The notes below the pieces were generated by a model that had not been told where the DNA came from, made no database searches, and saw only the letters and a program-made list of their open reading frames with translations. The position numbers and the translations under genes are program-made. Of a stretch of 13,089 nucleotides of DNA, positions 5,454 to 12,441 are shown piece after piece; position 1 is the first letter of the stretch; each line of letters begins with the position of its first letter. Source of the stretch: Fredericiella sp038205395 (lineage in GTDB: Bacteria; Chloroflexota; Anaerolineae; Caldilineales; Caldilineaceae); assembly GCA_038205395.1 (NCBI GenBank), contig JBBRBX010000134.1, forward strand, positions 1-13,089, written 5' to 3'.

Positions 5454-6849
5454 ACCGACCTGGGAATCGCTGCGCCAGTACCAGGTTCCGCAGTGGTATA
5501 CGGACGGCAAGTTTGGCATCTTTATTCATTGGGGCGTCTATGCGGTGCCCGCGTTCAGCAGCGAATGGTATCCGCGCCATATGTACCAGCAAGGATCGCC
5601 GGAGTACGAACATCACCTCGCCACCTATGGGCCGCAGAGTGAGTTCGGCTACAAGGATTTTATTCCACAGTTCAAAGCGGAACTATATGACCCCGACGCC
5701 TGGGCGACGCTCTTTGCCGAGGCGGGGGCGCGCTTTGTCGTGCCGGTGGCTGAACACCATGATGGCTTTGCCATGTATGACAGCGCGCTGTCGCGCTGGA
5801 CGGCCGCCAAAATGGGGCCGCAGCGCGACGTGGTCGGCGATCTGGCGGCGGCTGTGCGGGCGCGTGGCATGGTCTTTGGCGTATCCAGCCACCGTGCGGA
5901 ACATTGGTGGTTTATGAACGGCGGGCGCAAATTTCCCTCCGATGTCCAAGACCCGGCCTATGCCGATTTCTATGGGCCGGCCGTTGTGCATGACGCCGGT
6001 CAAGATGACCACGATCTCGACACTACGCCACATCCCAGCCCTGAGTATCTGGAAGATTGGCTGGCGCGCACCTGCGAACTGGTGGATAAGTATCAACCGC
6101 AGTTGGTCTGGTTTGACTGGTGGATTGGCCATGTGGCGTTTGCATCTTACTTGCAGCGTTTTGCAGCCTACTACTATAACCGCGGACGCGAGTGGGGCAA
6201 GGGGGTGGCCATCAATTACAAATACGAAGCCTATCCCGAAGGCGCGGCTGTGCTTGATGTTGAGCGTGGCCAACTGAATGCGATCCGACTGATGCTGTGG
6301 CAGAACGACACCTCCGTCTCCAAAAACTCCTGGTCCTATGTCGTGAATCAGGATTACAAGAGCGCCTTGTCTCTGATCCAGGATTTGATCGATGTCGTGA
6401 GCAAGAACGGGGCGCTGCTGCTGAACATCGGCCCGCGCGCGGATGGCACAATCCCGGAGCCGGAGCAGGAACTCCTGCGTGAGATTGGCCGCTGGCTGGC
6501 CGTGAATGGCGAAGCGATCTATGAGACACGCCCGTGGCGCATCTTTGGTGAAGGGCCGACGGAAGTGCCGGAAGGCGCTTTCACCGACACGGATCGGGCC
6601 GCGTTCACAGCCGAGGATTTCCGCTTTACGCGCAAGGGCGACATTCTCTATGCCATCTGCCTGGCTTGGCCGGGACAAACTGCATTGATTCGTTCGCTGG
6701 CGCAGGGAGAGGAAGGGCCGGCAGTGCAGCAGGTTGAACTGCTGGGGCACAGCGGCGCACTGCAGTGGAGCCGGACGGCCGATGGCTTGCGCATTCAACT
6801 GCCGGAGCAAGAGCCGTGCCGCCACGCCTTTGTGTTCAAAATTCAGTAA
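5422..6849 (+). CDS. Alpha-L-fucosidase, glycoside hydrolase family 29
   Basis: A complete 475-residue GH29 enzyme, which removes alpha-L-fucose from glycans with retention of configuration. In order are the N-terminal strand with GIFIHWGVYAVP (32-43), EHHDGFAMYDS (111-121), the nucleophile segment LVWFDWW with Asp232 as the probable nucleophile, a WQNDTSVSKNSWSY stretch (293-306), NGALLLNIGPRADG (329-342), the NGEAIYETRPW end of the barrel (362-372), and a C-terminal beta-sandwich. No signal peptide is seen, so it is probably cytoplasmic and acts on imported fucosides. The acid/base residue cannot be fixed by eye. The ATG at 5422 is the first credible start; GGAGG at 5401-5405 is unusually far (16 nt). 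It follows the fucosidase fragment and appears to be the last gene of the LacI-controlled operon. No clear terminator follows. Confidence 0.93.
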   Translation: MSAVEKSTQFEPTWESLRQYQVPQWYTDGKFGIFIHWGVYAVPAFSSEWYPRHMYQQGSPEYEHHLATYGPQSEFGYKDFIPQFKAELYDPDAWATLFAEAGARFVVPVAEHHDGFAMYDSALSRWTAAKMGPQRDVVGDLAAAVRARGMVFGVSSHRAEHWWFMNGGRKFPSDVQDPAYADFYGPAVVHDAGQDDHDLDTTPHPSPEYLEDWLARTCELVDKYQPQLVWFDWWIGHVAFASYLQRFAAYYYNRGREWGKGVAINYKYEAYPEGAAVLDVERGQLNAIRLMLWQNDTSVSKNSWSYVVNQDYKSALSLIQDLIDVVSKNGALLLNIGPRADGTIPEPEQELLREIGRWLAVNGEAIYETRPWRIFGEGPTEVPEGAFTDTDRAAFTAEDFRFTRKGDILYAICLAWPGQTALIRSLAQGEEGPAVQQVELLGHSGALQWSRTADGLRIQLPEQEPCRHAFVFKIQ

Positions 6850-6872
6850 TCAAATGCGGCGGCACGGACAGT

Positions 6873-6900
6873 TTGACACAGGTTGGGGCGGCGGTATAAT
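6873..6900 (+). promoter_or_regulatory. Consensus sigma70 promoter of the CUT2 importer operon
   Basis: TTGACA (6873-6878) and TATAAT (6895-6900) match both hexamers perfectly, with a 16-bp spacer. It begins 24 bp after the fucosidase stop. Transcription would start near 6907, leaving a 5' leader of about 135 nt before the binding-protein gene. I found no TGGTA/TACCA operator like that at 3632 around it. Confidence 0.82.
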
Positions 6901-7041
6901 CAAAGCCAATCCTTGCGATCTCGTTACCTACTTTGGCGAAACCATTCACTACTGCTTGCGGTTGAGATTGCGCCCTTTCAACGCGTTGACGGCTCTACCT
7001 GGAGTCTGCCAATATAAATTTCACATTCTAAGGAGATACAC

Positions 7042-8130
7042 ATGAAAAACAAGCACTTGCTGAGTGTTGTGCTGGGAATTATGCTGGTCGCGGCACTGCT
7101 GAGCGGCTGTGCTGCACCGGCTGCCGCCCCAGCCGCACCGGCTGCGGATGCCGCCGCTACGGATGCTCCCGCTACGGATGCTCCCGCTACGGATGCTCCC
7201 GCTGCTGATGCACCCGCTGCTGATGCACCCGCTGCTGATGCACCGGCTGCAGACGCCGCCAAGCCCTATATCCCGGTCATTTCCAAGGGCTTCCAGCACC
7301 AGTTCTGGCAAGCTGTGAAGATGGGTTCCGAGCAGGCTGCTGCCGACTTCAATGTCGACATCACTTTTGAAGGGCCGGAATCGGAATCGCAGGTTGACAA
7401 GCAGATCGAGATGCTGCAGGCCGCTCTGGCCAAGAATCCGGCAGCCATCTGCCTGGCAGCGCTGGACAGCAAAGCGGTGATCCCGCAGTTGGAAGAAGCC
7501 CAATCCAAAGGCATTCCGGTGATTGGCTTTGACTCCGGCGTCGACAGCGATATCCCTGTCACCACGGCGGCCACTGATAACGTCGCTGCGGCCGCTTACG
7601 CTGCGGACAAAATGGCCGAGTTGATCGGCGGCGCAGGCGAAGTTGCCGTGATCGTGCATGACCAGACCAGCCGCACCGGCATTGACCGCCGCGACGGCTT
7701 CGTCAACCAGATCAAGGATAAGTATCCGGACATCACGATCGTCGACGTTCAGTACGGCGGCGGCGACCAGCTCAAGTCCACCGACCTGGCCAAGGCGATC
7801 ATCCAGGCGCACCCCAATCTGAAGGGCTTCTTCGGCGCCAACGAAGGTTCGATCATCGGTGTATTGAACGCCGTGACCGAACTGGGCATGGAAGGCAAGA
7901 TCGTGGTGATCGGCTATGATGCCGGTAAGCAGCAGAAGGATGCTGTGCGCAGCGGCGTGCAGGCCGGCGCCATCACGCAGGACCCGGTCGGCATCGGCTA
8001 CAAGTGCGTCGAAGCCGCCGTCAAGGCCATCAACGGCGAAGAGCTGCCCAAGACCATCGACACCGGCTTCAAGTGGTATGACGCCACCAACATCGACTCC
8101 GAAGAGATGAAGCCACTGCTCTACGATTGA
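7042..8130 (+). CDS. CUT2 (RbsB-like) sugar ABC transporter substrate-binding lipoprotein
   Basis: A 362-residue extracellular binding protein for a sugar importer. The N-terminus has a lysine-bearing start, a hydrophobic core and the lipobox LLSGC with Cys23 as the lipidation site. Residues about 24-73 form an Ala/Pro/Asp/Thr-rich linker, largely 15-bp repeats. The type-I periplasmic-binding fold begins near PYIPVISKGFQHQFW (about 75-89) and contains VDKQIEMLQAALAKNPAAIC, IPVIGFDSGVD, a GGAGEVAVI segment and VVIGYDAGK, all typical of the RbsB/Peripla_BP_4 group. AAGGAG (7030-7035) six bases before the ATG decides the start. It is first in a binding protein-ATPase-permease operon with its own strong promoter. 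The ligand is not readable; fucose or another free monosaccharide would fit the adjoining fucosidase. Confidence 0.93.
   Translation: MKNKHLLSVVLGIMLVAALLSGCAAPAAAPAAPAADAAATDAPATDAPATDAPAADAPAADAPAADAPAADAAKPYIPVISKGFQHQFWQAVKMGSEQAAADFNVDITFEGPESESQVDKQIEMLQAALAKNPAAICLAALDSKAVIPQLEEAQSKGIPVIGFDSGVDSDIPVTTAATDNVAAAAYAADKMAELIGGAGEVAVIVHDQTSRTGIDRRDGFVNQIKDKYPDITIVDVQYGGGDQLKSTDLAKAIIQAHPNLKGFFGANEGSIIGVLNAVTELGMEGKIVVIGYDAGKQQKDAVRSGVQAGAITQDPVGIGYKCVEAAVKAINGEELPKTIDTGFKWYDATNIDSEEMKPLLYD
7156..7245 (+). repeat. Six 15-bp in-frame tandem repeats coding the lipoprotein linker
   Basis: Three identical copies of GCTACGGATGCTCCC (ATDAP, 7156-7200) are followed by three near-identical copies of GCTGCTGATGCACCC (AADAP, 7201-7245). 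A seventh, diverged copy codes AADAA. The two blocks use different codons, showing two separate expansions. Because the unit is five codons, copy-number change alters tether length without breaking the frame. Confidence 0.95.
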
Positions 8131-8177
8131 ACATTGATTGCGCACATGTGTTGAGCAAACTCTCTGCATAAGAACAG

Positions 8178-8220
8178 TAAGGGCACGCACTGTCGTGCCC
8201 TTATTGCTCCCCGCGGAGCA
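8178..8220 (+). terminator. Pair of hairpins between binding protein and ATPase (attenuator or mRNA stabiliser)
   Basis: Hairpin 1 pairs TAAGGGCACG (8178-8187) perfectly with CGTGCCCTTA (8194-8203) across a 6-nt loop. Hairpin 2 pairs TGCTCC (8205-8210) with GGAGCA (8215-8220) across CCGC. There is no long U-run, so complete termination is doubtful. Partial termination or protection of the upstream mRNA from 3' decay would give more binding protein than ATPase, which is common in such operons. Confidence 0.65.
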
Positions 8221-8247
8221 GGTGCGCACTGCTGCTGTGGAGAATTT

Positions 8248-8271
8248 ATGGGATTGAAGGACGCAGCATGA
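8248..8271 (+). CDS. Possible 7-codon leader mini-ORF coupled to the ATPase start
   Basis: An ATG at 8248, with GGAG (8239-8242) five bases upstream, encodes MGLKDAA and stops at TGA 8269-8271. That stop overlaps the ATPase ATG (8268-8270) as ATGA. It is in a different frame from the ATPase. It could couple translation after the hairpins. It is short enough to have arisen by chance, and the ATPase has its own AAGGA at 8257-8261. Confidence 0.3.
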   Translation: MGLKDAA

Positions 8272-9833
8272 GCGATATTTTAGTTTCAATGGAAGGGATT
8301 GATAAATCCTTTCCTGGTGTCCATGCCCTCGATCAGGCGCATTTTGAACTGCAGGCAGGCGAGGTGCATGCCCTGATCGGTGAGAACGGCGCCGGCAAAT
8401 CGACCTTGATGAAGGTTCTGGCCGGCATCTACCATAAAGATGCGGGCCACATTCTCTATCAGGGCAGCGAGGTCGTGATCCCCAACCCGCGCGCCGCCCA
8501 GAATCTGGGGATCAGCATGATTCACCAGGAACTCAATTTGATGCCCCATTTGACCCTGGCGCAGAACGTCTTTATCGGGCGCGAACCACGGCAGGGCCTC
8601 CCTTTTATGCTGGCCGAAAATCAACTCAACGCCCAGACACAGGCGCTGTTTGATTCAATGCACCTCAAACTCGACCCTCGCACCAAGGCCGCCGATCTGA
8701 CGGTTGCCAAACAGCAGATGGTCGAGATTGCCAAAGCGCTCTCCTTTAACTCGCAAGTTTTGATTATGGATGAGCCGACCGCGGCGCTGACCGAAACGGA
8801 GATTGAAGAACTTTTTCGCATTATCCGTGATCTGCGCGGGCGCGGCGTAGGTGTCGTCTATATTTCCCACCGGCTGGAAGAGCTGAAAAAGATCAGCGAC
8901 CGCATCACCGTGATGCGGGATGGCCGTTATGTAGACACAGTGCAGGCGGCGGATGTGCCCATTAACCGCATCATCAGCATGATGGTGGGGCGCACGATCT
9001 ACGAATCCGCCCCCGAAGTGCCGGAAGAGACGGGCCAGCCAGTGGTGCTGGAAGTCAAAAACCTTAACAGCGGCGCTTCTGTGCGCAATGTGAGCTTCAA
9101 AGTACGGCAGGGTGAGATTTTGGGCTTTGCCGGTTTGATGGGGGCAGGCCGCACGGAAGTGGCGCGAGCCGTATTTGGTGCAGACCCCATCGATTCTGGT
9201 GAAATATGGGTGGAGGGCAAGCCGGTGCAGATTCGCAGCCCGCGCGACGCAGTGGCCAACGGCATCGGCTATTTGTCCGAAGATCGCAAACGCTATGGGC
9301 TGGCGCTGGGGCTGGATGTGGAAGCCAACATTGTGCTGGCCGCCTTTCGCAAATTCTTGGACGGCTCGACGCTGGTCAACCGCACGCGCACCCGCTCGGC
9401 CGCCGAACACTATGTGCAGGCGCTGTCAATCAAGACGCCAAACCTCCAGCAGCAGGTCAAGAATCTTTCCGGCGGCAACCAGCAGAAGGTGGTCATCGGC
9501 AAGTGGTTGACGGCTGACACCAATGTGCTGATCTTTGACGAACCGACACGCGGGATTGACGTCGGTGCAAAGAGCGAAATCTACCGCCTGCTCAACGAGT
9601 TGGCGGCGCAGGGCAAGGCGATCATTATGATCTCTTCGGAACTGCCCGAAATTCTGCGCATGAGCCATCGCATTATTGTGATGTGCGAAGGGCGTATTAC
9701 GGGAGAACTCAGCGCCTCTGAGGCGACGCAGGAACGGATTATGCAGTTCGCCACCCAGCGCGGCGGTATTGTCGCCGCGGACGCAGCTTCTACTGCTGTT
9801 TCTTTCGATCATTCACAAGGCAGGCAGGTATAA
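8268..9833 (+). CDS. CUT2 sugar ABC transporter ATP-binding protein (RbsA/MglA-like, two ABC domains)
   Basis: A 521-residue cytoplasmic ATPase with two fused nucleotide-binding domains, the normal layout for the CUT2 family. Domain 1 has Walker A GENGAGKST (38-46), a weakened signature around LTVAKQQMVEIAKA (144-157), Walker B LIMDEP (165-170) and the switch His201 in YISHR. Domain 2 has the degenerate Walker A GLMGAGRTE (289-297), a canonical signature LSGGNQQKV (400-408) and Walker B LIFDEP (421-426). This asymmetry, with one degenerate site per domain pair, is characteristic of RbsA/MglA/XylG. It powers the permease encoded 2 bp downstream. The start at 8268 has AAGGA seven bases upstream and overlaps a mini-ORF stop. 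The family is certain; sugar specificity is not. Confidence 0.96.
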   Translation: MSDILVSMEGIDKSFPGVHALDQAHFELQAGEVHALIGENGAGKSTLMKVLAGIYHKDAGHILYQGSEVVIPNPRAAQNLGISMIHQELNLMPHLTLAQNVFIGREPRQGLPFMLAENQLNAQTQALFDSMHLKLDPRTKAADLTVAKQQMVEIAKALSFNSQVLIMDEPTAALTETEIEELFRIIRDLRGRGVGVVYISHRLEELKKISDRITVMRDGRYVDTVQAADVPINRIISMMVGRTIYESAPEVPEETGQPVVLEVKNLNSGASVRNVSFKVRQGEILGFAGLMGAGRTEVARAVFGADPIDSGEIWVEGKPVQIRSPRDAVANGIGYLSEDRKRYGLALGLDVEANIVLAAFRKFLDGSTLVNRTRTRSAAEHYVQALSIKTPNLQQQVKNLSGGNQQKVVIGKWLTADTNVLIFDEPTRGIDVGAKSEIYRLLNELAAQGKAIIMISSELPEILRMSHRIIVMCEGRITGELSASEATQERIMQFATQRGGIVAADAASTAVSFDHSQGRQV

Positions 9834-9835
9834 CC

Positions 9836-10834
9836 ATGGCAGCGATTGACACCACTGTCCCCAAACGGCGCAATGTTTTGCGCTCAGATGCAGCGCAAAA
9901 ATTGCTGGCATTTGCCGGCTTGATCGTTCTTTTTATCGCCTTCTCGCTGGCTTCACAGTATTTTTTCACCTTTGACAATGTTATCGGCATTTTGCTGGCC
10001 ACCGCCGTCAACGGCGTGCTTGCCCTCGGCGTTACCTTCGTCATCATTACCGGCGGCATCGACCTCTCGGTCGGTACGGTGATGACTCTCTCCGCTGTGA
10101 TGACCGGTGTTGCCGTCACCAACATGGGGCTGCCCATCCCCGTAGGCGTGGTGGTGGGTTTGCTGACGGGTGCGCTAGCCGGCTTTGTCAACGGCATCGT
10201 GATTTCACGCCTGAAGGTGGCGCCTTTTATTGCTACACTCGGTATGATGATGATTGCCCGTGGGCTGTCGCTGGTGATTGCCCAAGTCAAGCCGATCTAC
10301 TTCAATGACACCCCGGCCTTTCGCGAAATTATGATGGGGTCGGTCATCGCCGCCGTGATTCCAGAGCTGAATATCCCCAATTCCGTCTTCCTGCTGTTTG
10401 GAGCAGCCTTTACTGCGGCCTTTATCCTCTCCAAGACGGTGCTGGGGCGCTATACGATCGCCATCGGCAGCAACGAGGAAGCCACACGGCTGTCCGGCGT
10501 CAACGTTGCATCGTGGAAAACAGCCGTCTACACGCTGGGCGGCGCTTTCAGCGGGCTGGCCGGTGTGATGATCGCCTCGCGCCTCAATTCGGCGCAGCCG
10601 GCGCTGGGAGCGGGCTACGAACTGGACGCCATCGCCGCCGTCGTGATCGGCGGCACTTCTTTGAGCGGCGGTGAAGGCACCATCTTGGGCACCATCATCG
10701 GCGCTTTTATTATTAGCACGCTGACCAATGGGCTGCGTATTCTGGGGGTGCCGCAGGAATGGCAGATGGTGGTGACCGGCGCCATCGTCATCTTTGCCGT
10801 CTACCTGGACATCATCCGCCGCCGGCGTAACTAG
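9836..10834 (+). CDS. CUT2 sugar ABC transporter permease (RbsC-like)
   Basis: A 332-residue inner-membrane permease with about 8-10 hydrophobic segments, the standard length of RbsC/XylH proteins. Diagnostic segments are GGIDLSVG (73-80), VAPFIATLGMMMIARG (128-143), SNEEATRLSGVNV (a cytoplasmic loop typical of the family) and AIAAVVIGGTSLSGGEGT in the C-terminal half. In CUT2 systems a single gene supplies both permease subunits as a homodimer, so the three-gene operon is complete. The ATG lies 2 bp after the ATPase stop, indicating coupled translation. A strong terminator follows 16 bp after the stop. Confidence 0.96.
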   Translation: MAAIDTTVPKRRNVLRSDAAQKLLAFAGLIVLFIAFSLASQYFFTFDNVIGILLATAVNGVLALGVTFVIITGGIDLSVGTVMTLSAVMTGVAVTNMGLPIPVGVVVGLLTGALAGFVNGIVISRLKVAPFIATLGMMMIARGLSLVIAQVKPIYFNDTPAFREIMMGSVIAAVIPELNIPNSVFLLFGAAFTAAFILSKTVLGRYTIAIGSNEEATRLSGVNVASWKTAVYTLGGAFSGLAGVMIASRLNSAQPALGAGYELDAIAAVVIGGTSLSGGEGTILGTIIGAFIISTLTNGLRILGVPQEWQMVVTGAIVIFAVYLDIIRRRRN

Positions 10835-10850
10835 CACCTCCCTTGCCTAT

Positions 10851-10884
10851 AAAAAAGCGACGCCCTTACGAGCGTCGCTTTTTT
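10851..10884. terminator. Bidirectional intrinsic terminator between convergent operons
   Basis: AAAAAAGCGACGC (10851-10863) pairs perfectly with GCGTCGCTTTTTT (10872-10884) around an 8-nt loop. The G+C stem is flanked by A and T runs on either side, so it presents a U-tract in both directions. It lies between the permease stop (10834) and the helicase stop (10915) and can serve both. Confidence 0.95.
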
Positions 10885-10914
10885 GTTGCATAATTGAGGG
10901 GAGACGATCGCCGT

Positions 10915-12417
10915 CTAGCGGCGGCGCACCCGCCGTCTGCTGGTGGGTGCGCCGCCGGCCGGCCGCTCGCTTCTGACGGCAGCCGGCGCCGCCTCGCCGG
11001 CAGGCGGGACCACCGGCTTGTGCAGCATCTGCTGATAGTAGTCGTCGATCAGCATCGTGATCAGCGCCATCTCTTCTTCGCTTTCCGCCCAGGCCCGCGC
11101 CAGCCCGGTAAAGCGGCGGCTGCGCTCGCTTTGCAAGTTGTCGCGCGCACGCAGGCGCGCTTCCAGCAGCGCCGTCACCCGTTCGCCCACCACGGCCTCG
11201 ACATCGGCGTCGCTGGGCATGCTGCGCTCCTCAAATTCCACTTCAAAGCGTTTGGCGATGCGATCCAACGCCAGCTTGTCGCCGATGCCGTTGATCAAGG
11301 TGATGGCGATGCCCGTCGCACCCGCCCGCCCCGTGCGCCCGGCGCGGTGGATATAGGATTCGGGGTCTTCGGGCATTTCGTACTGGATGACATGCGACAG
11401 TTCAGGGATGTCGATGCCGCGCGCGGCCACGTCGGTGGCCACTAAAAAGCGCAGCGTGCCCTGGCGCACCCGTTCCAGCACCCGCTCACGTTCGTTCTGC
11501 GCCAGGTCGGCGCTGAGTTCGTCTGCGTCATAGCCGAAGCGCTGCAAGACCACCGACACGAAGTGGACATTGACCTTGGTGTTGCAGAAGATAATGGCTG
11601 AGCCGGGGTTCTCCACCTCGATCAGCCGCACCAGTGCACGCTCGCGTCCCCGATCCGGAACCTGGTAGTAGACATGTTCGGTTTCGGTGACATGCACATG
11701 GTCGCGGCTGAGGCTGATGAATTCCGGGTCCGCCATAAACTGGCGGCCCGTGCGCAGCACATAGGGTGGGAAGGTGGCCGAGAACATGCAGGTGTTGATG
11801 GGGCGGTCGGGCAGATAGCTCTTGACCGCCAGCATGTCTTCATAGAAACCCATCGACAACATGCGGTCGGCTTCGTCGAAGATCAGCATCTCCAGGTTAT
11901 CGAGCGAGAAGGTGCGTTTGAGCAGATGATCCAGCACGCGCCCGGGGGTGCCGACGACAATATGGGCGCCCTGCTTGAGCGCGTCGATCTGCGGGCCATA
12001 GCCCACGCCGCCATAGACCGCCACCGTGCGCAGCCCCGTGTCGGCAAAGATCGTCTGTGCCTCATGCCAGACCTGGCGGGCCAGTTCACGTGTGGGCACC
12101 AGGATCAGCGCCTGGCAGCGGTCGCGCTTGGGGTTGAGCCGTTCGACCATCGGCAGCAAAAACGCGCCCGTCTTGCCGGAGCCGGTGCGCGCCTGGATCA
12201 TCACATTGCGCCGCGCCAGCAGATAAGGAATGCCGCGCGCCTGCACCGGCATAAGGTCAGGCCAGCCTGCACGCTCAACTGCCGCCCGCAGCGGTGCAGA
12301 CAATTGGTCGATAGTGAGATCGGGCAATAGGCTGGCGGATTCTTCGTTGGTAGAGCTTAGTAAGTCGTTCACTGATACTCGCTTCATACGTAGGCCGCGA
12401 GAGAATAAAAACGCCAT
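10915..12417 (-). CDS. DEAD-box ATP-dependent RNA helicase
   Basis: A 500-residue RNA helicase that unwinds or remodels RNA using ATP. All core motifs are intact: Q-motif glutamine in MPVQARGIP (Gln59), motif I ARTGSGKT (76-83), Ia PTRELA (108-113), Ib TPGR (157-160), II DEAD (181-184), III SAT (213-215), IV around AIIFCNTK (274-281), V VATDVAARGID (326-336) and VI HRAGRTGRAG (357-366). The C-terminal extension ends in a basic tail, SRRRVRRR, likely for RNA contact. Which bacterial subgroup it belongs to (CsdA-, RhlE- or SrmB-like) is not decided here. Neither candidate start (12417, or Met11 at 12387) has a clear Shine-Dalgarno, so the true N-terminus is uncertain. It lies 24 bp downstream of the GH31 gene on the same strand. 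Confidence 0.96.
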   Translation of the reverse strand: MAFLFSRGLRMKRVSVNDLLSSTNEESASLLPDLTIDQLSAPLRAAVERAGWPDLMPVQARGIPYLLARRNVMIQARTGSGKTGAFLLPMVERLNPKRDRCQALILVPTRELARQVWHEAQTIFADTGLRTVAVYGGVGYGPQIDALKQGAHIVVGTPGRVLDHLLKRTFSLDNLEMLIFDEADRMLSMGFYEDMLAVKSYLPDRPINTCMFSATFPPYVLRTGRQFMADPEFISLSRDHVHVTETEHVYYQVPDRGRERALVRLIEVENPGSAIIFCNTKVNVHFVSVVLQRFGYDADELSADLAQNERERVLERVRQGTLRFLVATDVAARGIDIPELSHVIQYEMPEDPESYIHRAGRTGRAGATGIAITLINGIGDKLALDRIAKRFEVEFEERSMPSDADVEAVVGERVTALLEARLRARDNLQSERSRRFTGLARAWAESEEEMALITMLIDDYYQQMLHKPVVPPAGEAAPAAVRSERPAGGAPTSRRRVRRR

Positions 12418-12441
12418 CGCAGCCAGATAGACTGATTCTAA

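Noticed and set aside
5683..6825. Minus-strand open frame of 380 codons opposite the GH29 gene
   Set aside because: No recognisable motifs. The opposite strand encodes a complete GH29 enzyme with all family signatures, so this is an antisense shadow.
7156..7245. CRISPR-like array
   Set aside because: Units are contiguous 15-bp repeats without spacers and translate in frame as the lipoprotein linker.
7021..8289. Long minus-strand open frame (422 codons) opposite the binding-protein gene
   Set aside because: It mirrors a well-supported lipoprotein gene in G+C-rich DNA, has a low-complexity SGCIS/SGSIR section that is just the antisense of the linker repeat, and shows no known domain or ribosome site.
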